Shown here piece by piece: positions 7,265 to 13,296 of a stretch of DNA of 16,641 nt (its first letter is position 1; every line of letters begins with the position of its first letter). Source of the DNA: an uncultured Collinsella sp. (GTDB taxonomy: Bacteria; Actinomycetota; Coriobacteriia; Coriobacteriales; Coriobacteriaceae). A model generated the notes under the pieces. That model saw only the letters and a list, made by a program, of their open reading frames with translations. It did not search any database and was not told the DNA's origin. The DNA lies in assembly GCA_900762355.1 (NCBI GenBank), contig CAAFGE010000036.1:1-16641 (forward strand). Reading direction: 5' to 3'. Both the position numbers and the translations under genes were made by a program.

Positions 7265-9168
7265 TAGCAGCCCTCCTCTCGCGCGACCGTCTTGGATTTA
7301 GCAATATCCGCGACGTTAGAAGGACCGCCCGAGCGACCGATTAGCAGGTCCACCAACTCGTCTGCCAGCGACTCAACCGTATAGAGCCCGCCGCGACGCA
7401 GCGGCATGCCCGCCTCCGTAAGCGCCAGCGCCATACGCTGGGCGGCGGGAACGCCCAAGCCGATCGACTTGAGCTCATCGGCATGCGCAAACACCTGCGC
7501 GGGGGTTCCCTCGGCAAACACCGCGCCTTCGTTCATTACGACAATGCGGTCGCAGCAATTGGCCAGGTCATCCATACTATGCGAAACCATGACAACGGTC
7601 AGGCCATCGCGGTGAAGTCGATCGATAAGCTCAAGGAAATCCCTGCGCGCAGCCGGATCGAGCCCCGCCATGGGTTCATCGAGCACCAGGACTTCGGGCT
7701 CCATGGCGAGCACGCCGGCGAATGCCACACGCCGTTGCTGACCGCCCGAAAGCTCAAAGGGACTCTTGTCGCCGACCGTGGAAAGGTCGAGGCCCACGCG
7801 CGAGAGCGATGACTCGACACGACGGTCGACTTCATCTTGCGGCAAGCCAAGGTTGTGCGGACCAAACGCCACGTCCTGCGCCACGGTTTCGGCAAATAGC
7901 TGGCGCTCGGGATACTGAAACACCACGCCGACCTTGGCCTTAACAGCGGCGGCGTCTTTCTTGTTTGATAGGTCGAGCCCCAGCGCGCAAACGCTTCCCT
8001 CCTGGGGACGAATCAAACCGTTGAGATGCTGAACCAGCGTTGATTTACCCGAGCCGGTATGACCCGCCAGGCCCAGAAACTCGCCGCGACGCACCATCAA
8101 CGATACATCACGCAGTGCCCACGGGCTGCTGGGGTCATTTCCCCAGAGAGCCTGTTTGCTCGATGCGTCCGCGGTGGTCGAGCGCTTATGCCAGCGGCGG
8201 CGCTCGCGCGGACTGAGCGAATAACTGTACGAAACATGAGATAGCTCGATGACGGGCTCCGACGCGTTGCCCTCGTTGTCTACCGGAACAGTGCCGTCAG
8301 CGATTTCCAACTGGGATACGGAAGACTGCCCCGCGATGCCTGTCCCACTTCGCTCGGCATAAGCCTGCGCAATCTCGGCGACCATATCCGCCTCGCGCAC
8401 CTGCGCGCAAACGGACACGCCCTTCGCACGAAGTGCCATGCCCAAACGGCACGACTCTGGCATGTCAAGATTGAGCTGCGCAAGTTCGTCCGCCCGTGTC
8501 AAGATTTCCTCGGGCTTACCGAGCATGGCAACGCGCCCCGCCCGAAACACCGCGACACGATCGGCCTCGGCGGCCTCTTCCATAAAGTGCGTAATCATCA
8601 CGATGGTCATGCCGCGAGCATGCAACGCGCGACAAGCCTTCATGAGGCCCTTGCGTCCACGCGGATCGAGCATCGAGGAAGCCTCGTCCAATATGAGCAC
8701 GCGCGGTTCCATGGCGAGCACGCCGGCAAGCGCCACGCGCTGCTTTTGGCCGCCCGAAAGCGCATGGGTCTCGTGGCGCTCAAAGCCCACCAGGCCCACG
8801 CCCTTCAGCGCCTCGCGTACGCGCTGCGCAATTTGCGCCGATGGCACGCCAAGGTTTTCGGGACCAAGCGCAACGTCATCTTCGACAAGCGTTGCCACCA
8901 GCTGGTCGTCGGGATTCTGGAATACCATGCCCGCGGTCGAACGAATGTCGTAGACCAGCTCGGGGTCGGACGCATCCATGCCGTTGATGCGTACCGTGCC
9001 CGCATCGGGTTGCAACAGCGCATTCAGATGCTTGGCAAACGTCGACTTGCCCGACCCATTGCCACCGAGAATGCAGAAAAACTCCCCGTCCTCGATGTTC
9101 AGATCGATACCGTCGAGTGCTGACACGGCACCGTCATAGCTAAAGGAAACGCCCCGACACTCAATCAT
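7264..9168 (-). CDS. fused double ATP-binding subunit of an ECF transporter (EcfA1-EcfA2)
   Basis: One 634-residue chain carries two complete ABC ATPase domains that power vitamin uptake at the inner face of the membrane. Domain 1: Walker A GGNGSGKST (35-43), Q-loop FQNPDDQ (83-89), signature LSGGQ (137-141), Walker B LILDEASSMLDP (158-169), switch His194. Domain 2: GHTGSGKST (369-377), FQYPERQ (417-423), LSGGQ (473-477), LVLDEPMAGLDP (494-505), His530. The DEASSMLDP and HTGSGKST styles match EcfA1 and EcfA2 respectively. In many Firmicutes these are two genes. A linker of about 70 residues (about 235-305) joins them, and an extra Arg/Ser-rich insert of about 30 residues (about 319-348) breaks the first strands of domain 2. 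The ATG at 9168 overlaps the ribU stop (ATGA), and the gene's own stop overlaps ecfT. Confidence 0.95.
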   Translation of the reverse strand: MIECRGVSFSYDGAVSALDGIDLNIEDGEFFCILGGNGSGKSTFAKHLNALLQPDAGTVRINGMDASDPELVYDIRSTAGMVFQNPDDQLVATLVEDDVALGPENLGVPSAQIAQRVREALKGVGLVGFERHETHALSGGQKQRVALAGVLAMEPRVLILDEASSMLDPRGRKGLMKACRALHARGMTIVMITHFMEEAAEADRVAVFRAGRVAMLGKPEEILTRADELAQLNLDMPESCRLGMALRAKGVSVCAQVREADMVAEIAQAYAERSGTGIAGQSSVSQLEIADGTVPVDNEGNASEPVIELSHVSYSYSLSPRERRRWHKRSTTADASSKQALWGNDPSSPWALRDVSLMVRRGEFLGLAGHTGSGKSTLVQHLNGLIRPQEGSVCALGLDLSNKKDAAAVKAKVGVVFQYPERQLFAETVAQDVAFGPHNLGLPQDEVDRRVESSLSRVGLDLSTVGDKSPFELSGGQQRRVAFAGVLAMEPEVLVLDEPMAGLDPAARRDFLELIDRLHRDGLTVVMVSHSMDDLANCCDRIVVMNEGAVFAEGTPAQVFAHADELKSIGLGVPAAQRMALALTEAGMPLRRGGLYTVESLADELVDLLIGRSGGPSNVADIAKSKTVAREEGC

Positions 9169-9755
9169 GCGCGGCCTTTGACCTGGTCCTTTTTAGGCGT
9201 GATGAGGTTGGAGACTGCTTTATACACCGCCAGCGTCAACACCGAGTTAAGCACGGTCTTGATAAGGTTAAACGGCAGTACGGCAGGAATCATGAGCGGG
9301 GCGATCACATCGACCGAGCCATACCAGAACCATACGCCAATGGTAAGGTTTGCGACCATAGACAACACCGTAGCGGCAATAACGCCAAGCACCAGACCAA
9401 TCACGGCGCCCTTGTAGGTGTGCATCTTTTGGTAGACGATTGCCGCGGGCAGAATAAAGCCCAGCGTAGCGACCAAGTTCATAAGCGCGCCGACCCAGTC
9501 ACCCGTGGTGAGCGCATGGATAACGATCGCCATGGCGGCAACGGCAGTGCCGGCACCAGGGCCGTACGCAAACCCGCACACCATCGCCGGCACCAGCGAC
9601 GGGTCATACGTCAAAAACGGCGCCGAGGGAAGGATGGGTAGCTGCACATACATAAACAACGCGCTCAAGGCACACATCAACGCCATGGTAACGAGCTGTT
9701 TGGTGCTCCACCTATTCGTGTTCTCAAAATGGATATGCTGCGACTGTTCAGACAT
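9165..9755 (-). CDS. ribU: RibU-like riboflavin ECF transporter S-component
   Basis: Integral membrane substrate-binding subunit of an ECF transporter, about 196 residues with roughly six hydrophobic segments. Family-like signatures are FLTYDPSLVPAMVCGFAYGP (47-66), where RibU proteins have a similar aromatic-Asp-Pro-Ala-Gly pattern, and PFNLIKTVLNSVLTLAVYK near the C-terminus (161-179). Riboflavin as substrate is supported mainly by the FMN riboswitch immediately upstream. The frame is also open from an ATG at 9776, but that ATG is part of the conserved 3' end of the riboswitch. The ATG at 9755 follows AGGTGAT at 4 nt and gives MSEQSQHIHF, so it is chosen. The stop overlaps the start of the ATPase gene by 4 bases. 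Confidence 0.9.
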   Translation of the reverse strand: MSEQSQHIHFENTNRWSTKQLVTMALMCALSALFMYVQLPILPSAPFLTYDPSLVPAMVCGFAYGPGAGTAVAAMAIVIHALTTGDWVGALMNLVATLGFILPAAIVYQKMHTYKGAVIGLVLGVIAATVLSMVANLTIGVWFWYGSVDVIAPLMIPAVLPFNLIKTVLNSVLTLAVYKAVSNLITPKKDQVKGRA

Positions 9756-9768
9756 AAGATCACCTGCC

Positions 9769-9949
9769 TCTTTCATCCGGACTCTAACCGTTGGTACTGG
9801 GATCTCACCAGTTCAGCCGGCATGCGAACCAACGCACACCCGGGTCGCGGACTTATCGGCTCGGCCGCAGACAATTTACCTGCGCCACGGCACCCCTTTG
9901 GCACCGCCCAATTTACCGCCAGTGGGGAATTCCACCCCGCCCTGAAACA
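9769..9949 (-). promoter_or_regulatory. FMN riboswitch (RFN element)
   Basis: Read on the minus strand, the leader contains the conserved blocks of the RFN aptamer in order: TCAGGGCGGGGTG and AATTCCCC, then CTGGCGGTAAA, AAGTCCGCGACCCG, CCAACGGTTAGAG, and the closing AGTCCGGATGAAAGAGG. The known ligand of this class is FMN, which lowers expression when abundant. The 3' end of the aptamer is only a few bases from the AGGTGAT ribosome site of ribU, and no terminator with a U-run follows. Control is therefore likely by hiding the ribosome site (inference). Confidence 0.95.
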
Positions 9950-9958
9950 GCAATTGCA

Positions 9959-9986
9959 AGTGTAGCACCAGTAGACTTTCGCGCAA
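9959..9986 (-). promoter_or_regulatory. candidate promoter of the riboflavin transporter operon
   Basis: On the minus strand TTGCGC (9986-9981) and TACACT (9964-9959) are spaced by 16 bp. A TGC just before the -10 gives an extended -10 look. Transcription would start around 9952, directly in front of the riboswitch. Each hexamer matches the consensus at about four of six positions, so this is a reasonable guess only. Confidence 0.4.
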
Positions 9987-10034
9987 GTATGCCAAGGGTA
10001 ATTTGTGGTGGGGGAAACGCTCCAGAAATACGCC

Positions 10035-10155
10035 CGGGACAAGTTAACGCGACAACCACGTTCTCCGTCCACGCCAAAGTGGTGCGCCTTTCGCGCAAAG
10101 CGCGAAACAGCAACCGGGACATGTATCCCCAACAACCACATCCTCCGCCCACGCC
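10035..10155. repeat. two imperfect 41-bp direct repeats, 80 bp apart
   Basis: Copies at 10035-10075 and 10115-10155 both start CGGGACA and share ACAACCAC and CCACGCC. About 32 of 41 positions match by eye. They lie in the roughly 400-bp gene-free stretch between the riboflavin operon promoter and the end of groEL. Possible roles include operator copies or a short duplication. No protein is encoded here. Confidence 0.55.
10089..10107. repeat. small perfect hairpin between the two direct repeats
   Basis: TTTCGCGC (10089-10096) and GCGCGAAA (10100-10107) form an 8-bp perfect stem around AAA. It lies between the two copies of the direct repeat. Its loop region GCGCAAAGCGC recurs in the tip of the large palindrome at 10243-10253. 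Confidence 0.5.
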
Positions 10156-10176
10156 GACCTCAAGGCCGTAAACGCA

Positions 10177-10321
10177 GGGAATCCGCAGGGCGTGACGGGG
10201 TTTCTCCCCAGAACATTCCGCAGGACGCAAAGAGGCTCCGCAGCGCAAAGCGCGATGCGGAGCCTCTTTGCATGTCCGAGGACGTTCTGGGGAGAAACCC
10301 CGTCACGCCCTGCGGATTCCC
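10177..10321. repeat. giant nested palindrome downstream of groEL
   Basis: Outer arms 10177-10214 and 10284-10321 are perfectly complementary over 38 bp (arms begin GGGAATCCGCAGGGCG). Inside, after a symmetric 12-base internal loop on each side, a second stem of 16 bp (10227-10242 with 10256-10271, GCAAAGAGGCTCCGCA) is also perfect. The tip holds GCGC-AAA-GCGC. The whole folds into one 145-nt hairpin. It begins 26 bp after the groEL stop on the minus strand, so it probably ends or protects that transcript. No T-run follows on either strand, so it is not a standard intrinsic terminator. Confidence 0.85.
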
Positions 10322-10347
10322 GGTGGGAGTTCTAGACCTTGTCGGCC

Positions 10348-11985
10348 TTAGTACATACCGCCGCCCTGCTGACCAGCGGTGGCAGCAGCGATAGCATCCT
10401 CAAGCTGAGTGTTCTTGGGCACATCGGAGACGGTAGCCTCGGTGATGAGAATCAGGCTGGCGACAGAAGCAGCGTTCTGCAGGGTGACGCGGCTGACCTT
10501 GACGGGGTCGAGGACGCCCATCTCGATCATGTCGCCCCACTCGCCGTTGGCAGAGTTGAGACCCTGGCCGGCGGGCAGCTCGGCAACCTTGTCGACCACG
10601 ACAGCGCCCTCAAAGCCAGCGTTCTTGGCGATGGTGGCGACCGGAGCGGTCAGAGCCTTCTTGACGATGTCGACGCCAATCTTCTCCTCGGGGTCATCGA
10701 TCTCGACGGCATCGAGCGCAGGAGCAGCGTCCATGAAGGCGACGCCGCCGCCAGCGACAATGCCCTCCTCGACAGCAGCGCGGGTTGCCTGCAGGGCGTC
10801 CTCGACGCGGTGCTTGATCTCCTTGAGCTCGGACTCGGTAGCAGCGCCGACCTTGATGACGGCAACGCCACCGGAGAGCTTAGCCAGGCGCTCCTGGAGC
10901 TTCTCGCGGTCGAAGTCAGAGGTGGTGTTCTCCATCTCGCCCTTGATCTGAGCGATGCGAGCGTCGATGGCCTCCTTGGAGCCAGCGCCGCCGACGACGA
11001 CGGTGTTGTCCTTGGAGATGGTGACGGACTTAGCGGTACCGAGCATATCGGCGGTGATGTCAGCGACCTTCACGCCCAGCTCGTCCAGAGCAGCCTGGCC
11101 ACCGGTGAGGACGGCGATGTCCTCCAGGATGCGCTTGCGGCGATCGCCGTAGCCCGGGGCCTTGACGGCGCAGACGTTGAGGGCGCCACGGATCTTGTTG
11201 AGGACGAGGGTCGGCAGAGCCTCGCCATCGATGTCCTCAGCGATGATGAGCAGGCCACGGCCAGCGCGCTGGACAGCCTCGAGAACAGGCATGATGTCCT
11301 GGACGCTGGAGATCTTCTGGTCGGTGATGAGGATGTACGGATCCTTCATCACGGCCTCCATGCGGTCGTTATCCGTGACGAAGTAAGCGGAGACATAGCC
11401 CTTGTCGAACTGCATGCCCTCGACGGTGTCGATGGTGATGTCGAACGTCTGGGAATCCTCGACGGTGATGACGCCGTCCTTGCCCACGACCTCCATGGCC
11501 TCGGCGATCTTCTCGCCGACCTCGGGGTCGCCGGCAGAGATGGTACCGACGGAAGCAATCTGCTCCTTGGTCTCGACCGGCTTAGCCTGCTTCTTCATCT
11601 CGGCGACGGCGGCGTTAACAGCCTTGTCGATGCCGCGACGGATGGCCAGCGGGTTGGCGCCAGCGGCGACGTTGCGCAGACCGTCGTTGACGATGGCCTG
11701 GGCGAGCAGGGTTGCGGTGGTGGTGCCGTCACCCACGGTGTCGTTGGTCTTGGTGGCGACCTCCTTCACCAGCTGGGCGCCCATGTTCTCGATGTTGTCC
11801 TCGAGCTCGATCTCCTTGGCGACGGAAACGCCGTCGTTGGTGATGGTCGGGGCACCGAACGTGCGCTGTAGGGCAACGTAGCGGCCCTTGGGGCCCATGG
11901 TGACGGTAACGGCGTCGGCCAGAGTGTTGACGCCCTTGGCGAGCTTAGCGCGGGCATCGGTGTTGAACGTAATGTTCTTTGCCAT
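10348..11985 (-). CDS. groL: 60-kDa chaperonin GroEL
   Basis: ATP-driven double-ring folding chaperone working with GroES in the cytosol. At 545 residues it is full length. It opens MAKNITFNTDARAKLAKGVN and has TVTMGPKGR (27-35), the nucleotide-binding Asp51, the ATPase motif VGDGTTTAT (84-92), VEEGIVAGGG in the equatorial domain, and the C-terminal tail GGGMY, a short Gly-Gly-Met ending. The ATG at 11985 is preceded by GGAGG at about 10 nt. It follows groES after 96 bp containing a stable hairpin. A single GroEL of the GGM type differs from the two-copy arrangement of many other actinobacteria, but the rest of the genome is not visible. Confidence 0.98.
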   Translation of the reverse strand: MAKNITFNTDARAKLAKGVNTLADAVTVTMGPKGRYVALQRTFGAPTITNDGVSVAKEIELEDNIENMGAQLVKEVATKTNDTVGDGTTTATLLAQAIVNDGLRNVAAGANPLAIRRGIDKAVNAAVAEMKKQAKPVETKEQIASVGTISAGDPEVGEKIAEAMEVVGKDGVITVEDSQTFDITIDTVEGMQFDKGYVSAYFVTDNDRMEAVMKDPYILITDQKISSVQDIMPVLEAVQRAGRGLLIIAEDIDGEALPTLVLNKIRGALNVCAVKAPGYGDRRKRILEDIAVLTGGQAALDELGVKVADITADMLGTAKSVTISKDNTVVVGGAGSKEAIDARIAQIKGEMENTTSDFDREKLQERLAKLSGGVAVIKVGAATESELKEIKHRVEDALQATRAAVEEGIVAGGGVAFMDAAPALDAVEIDDPEEKIGVDIVKKALTAPVATIAKNAGFEGAVVVDKVAELPAGQGLNSANGEWGDMIEMGVLDPVKVSRVTLQNAASVASLILITEATVSDVPKNTQLEDAIAAATAGQQGGGMY

Positions 11986-12015
11986 GGTAGGTAATCCTCC
12001 AAAAGAAATGTGACT

Positions 12016-12051
12016 CGCGTCGCCGCTTCCGAGTCCTATGCGGCGGACGCG
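12016..12051 (-). promoter_or_regulatory. stable hairpin between groES and groEL
   Basis: CGCGTCGCCGC (12016-12026) pairs with GCGGCGGACGCG (12040-12051) over 11 bp with one bulged base. On the minus strand it is followed after a few bases by ATTTCTTTT and then the groEL ribosome site. It could be an RNase processing or stabilising site, or a weak terminator that sets the GroES/GroEL ratio. The role is inferred from position only. Confidence 0.55.
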
Positions 12052-12081
12052 TTCAAAGACGAATCAGAGATTCTGACGAGA

Positions 12082-12375
12082 CTAGGCCTCGACGACGGCG
12101 TAGATGTCGTCGGCGCGCATCAGCAGATACTTCTCGCCGTCGACCTTGACCTCGTTGCCACCGAACTTACCATAGATGACAACGTCACCGACCTTGACGT
12201 CCATGGGGATGCGCTCACCCTTGTCGTTGACCTTGCCGGCGCCAACGGCAACGATGGTGCCGCGCTGCGGCTTCTCCTGGGCGTTGCTGGCGATATACAG
12301 ACCAGAAGCGGTCTTCTGCTCGGCCTCGTCGGGCTTGACCAGAACACGATCTGCAAGCGGCTTCAAAGACGACAT
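12082..12375 (-). CDS. groS: 10-kDa co-chaperonin GroES
   Basis: Heptameric lid of the GroEL chamber. The 97 residues start MSSLKPLADRVLVKPDEAE, a typical first beta strand. They continue with the mobile loop (about 18-37), whose GroEL-contacting tripeptide region reads GLYI (25-28) in place of the common GIVL type. The rest has GTIVAVGAGK (39-48), VKVGDVVIYGKFGGNEV (60-76) and the C-terminal YLLMRADDIYAVV. The ATG at 12375 follows a strong AGGAGG (12389-12384) at 8 nt. It is the first gene of the groESL operon. A small GC hairpin sits just upstream of its ribosome site. Confidence 0.97.
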   Translation of the reverse strand: MSSLKPLADRVLVKPDEAEQKTASGLYIASNAQEKPQRGTIVAVGAGKVNDKGERIPMDVKVGDVVIYGKFGGNEVKVDGEKYLLMRADDIYAVVEA

Positions 12376-12397
12376 GCTTGTTTCCTCCTTTTTGGGC

Positions 12398-12416
12398 CGC
12401 GCGGTTATGCCGCGCG
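12398..12416 (-). promoter_or_regulatory. 5'-UTR hairpin just upstream of the groES ribosome site
   Basis: CGCGCGG (12398-12404) and CCGCGCG (12410-12416) form a 7-bp all-GC stem with a 5-base loop, ending about 8 nt before the AGGAGG of groES. It may stabilise the mRNA 5' region or influence ribosome loading. No heat-sensor motif is recognised. Confidence 0.45.
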
Positions 12417-12500
12417 AATTAACCCTTTTTGTTTGCGTACGCGTTGAATGGTACCCACGAATGGCGGGTTATACAACACGGAGTCAAAAAATCTTATTTT

Positions 12501-12527
12501 TTGGCACTTAGATTTTCTGAATGCCGG
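12501..12527 (-). promoter_or_regulatory. degenerate CIRCE-like inverted repeat upstream of groES (weak)
   Basis: TTGGCACTT-N9-GAATGCCGG has the 9-N9-9 geometry of the HrcA operator CIRCE (TTAGCACTC-N9-GAGTGCTAA). The left half matches 7 of 9 and the right half 5 of 9. It lies 126 bp upstream of groES and partly overlaps the outer arm of the large palindrome. A TTGACT (12489-12484 minus) and a TATAAC nearby are not correctly spaced for a standard promoter, so the groES promoter is unresolved. Chance is a serious alternative. Confidence 0.2.
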
Positions 12528-12723
12528 TGGATAACTTAGCGGTGGCTCCCGTGTGGCTCCGGAGGGGCGGGGCATAAGGTTTCCTGCTCGGGCAGTCCTG
12601 CTCGCACGAAGGCCACATTAAGTGGCCTTCGGCTCGTGCGGAACTCACGATAAACCTTATGCCCCGCCCCTCCGGAGCCACACGGGAGCCAGGTTAACTA
12701 ATTCGGTCCCGGCATTCAGAAAA
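12513..12723. repeat. giant nested palindrome upstream of groES
   Basis: Three levels of arms lie symmetrically. The outer arms are 12513-12527 (TTTTCTGAATGCCGG) and 12709-12723, a perfect 15 bp. The main arms are 12543-12582 and 12652-12691, a perfect 40 bp (GGCTCCCGTGTGGCTCC and on). The inner hairpin is 12607-12616 (CGAAGGCCAC) with 12622-12631, a perfect 10 bp around ATTAA. The whole 211-bp element could fold into one long hairpin or extrude as a cruciform. No ORF lies inside. It is separate in sequence from the palindrome downstream of groEL but has the same architecture. Confidence 0.88.
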
Positions 12724-12802
12724 GTCAGTGCAGCAAAATGGCGATGCGGATAGCGACATGTGCATGGTTTTTGCTGCGCGCACGGGTCCCCTGGGGAGCA
12801 CC

Positions 12803-13036
12803 GTGCATTTTTGGGAGTATTCAGCAGGCCAGGGTGGCTGCATACGCGCCGGACATACCTTATTGGTCCCAAGAACGCCTTCAGCGGGCGGTTTTGGTCG
12901 GTGGGCAGACCCCGTTGGGACAAATGGGCGTACTTCGCGCCGTACCGGAGCCCAAAATGACGTCAATCTCCGTAACGTTACTCAGCCGCAGCGGCACCGG
13001 CAGAGCTCGCGGTGCTGAATACTCCGTTTTTTGCAC
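12803..13036. repeat. facing inverted repeats bounding a 186-bp segment
   Basis: The copy at 12803-12826 ends GGAGTATTCAGCA. The copy at 13013-13036, read on the other strand, ends with the same 13 bases. Both also begin GTGCA. Between these the left copy has a T-run where the right copy (on the other strand) has an A-run, so 18 or more of 24 positions agree. Such terminal repeats can mark a small mobile element, a protein-binding pair or an RNA fold. No target-site duplication is apparent. Confidence 0.6.
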
Positions 13037-13229
13037 GGCCCAGGCGGGGGTACATCAGGGCCGGAAAGAACATCTCAGCTTTTTTATGCAATCTGCAACT
13101 GGAAGTATGCAAAACACCATGAGGTTTCACTGCTGATGTCCAAATTGAACGCACGGAGCAGTAGCACCTCAACCCCGCGCCCAAATCCAACAGAGCAGGG
13201 ACGCTCATGGCGGATCCCCACCGAAACGC

Positions 13230-13277
13230 AAACGTGGCTCGAGCGCCATCCCAAAATAAGCTGCCCGAGCCGCGTTT
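13230..13277 (-). terminator. candidate terminator after the amidohydrolase gene
   Basis: AAACGTGGCTCG (13230-13241) and CGAGCCGCGTTT (13266-13277) pair over 12 bp with one wobble-type mismatch around a 24-base loop. It begins 19 bp after the stop of the amidohydrolase on the minus strand. Only a short GCGTTTCG follows, so the U-run is weak. Confidence 0.45.
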
Positions 13278-13296
13278 AACGGTAAGACATGAATAC

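Larger units (their letters stand above)
12724..13296. other. gene-free region between the palindrome and the amidohydrolase
   Basis: About 570 bp without a convincing gene. Several short frames of 60-96 codons exist on both strands and overlap each other; none has a good ribosome site plus a recognisable domain. The region holds a facing pair of 24-bp repeats (12803-12826, 13013-13036), a 7-bp inverted repeat GTCCCAA/TTGGGAC (12866-12872, 12915-12921), and a possible terminator near 13230-13277. The block 13080-13160 is richer in A and T. It resembles a genus-specific intergenic repeat or a structured RNA more than a gene. Confidence 0.45.

Noticed and set aside
9756..9776. An earlier ribU start at 9776
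   Set aside because: That ATG is part of the conserved GGATGAAAGAG end of the FMN riboswitch. The AGGTGAT ribosome site serves the ATG at 9755.
9773..10248. Small frames on both strands over the riboswitch and the ribU-groEL spacer
   Set aside because: They overlap the RNA aptamer and direct repeats, lack ribosome sites and give compositions without any recognisable domain.
10339..11871. A 510-codon plus-strand frame across groEL
   Set aside because: It is antisense to groEL and rich in Asp, Gly, Leu and Val from reading the reverse complement of biased codons. It has no domain and no start signal.
12513..12723. CRISPR or phage attachment site as an explanation of the palindrome
   Set aside because: There are no regularly spaced direct repeats, no cas or integrase gene and no tRNA nearby. 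The structure is a single nested inverted repeat.
12694..13208. Short hypothetical proteins of 66-132 codons on both strands
   Set aside because: The frames overlap each other on both strands, have no clear ribosome sites and are interrupted by the inverted repeats. Kept only as a gene-free region worth a repeat search.
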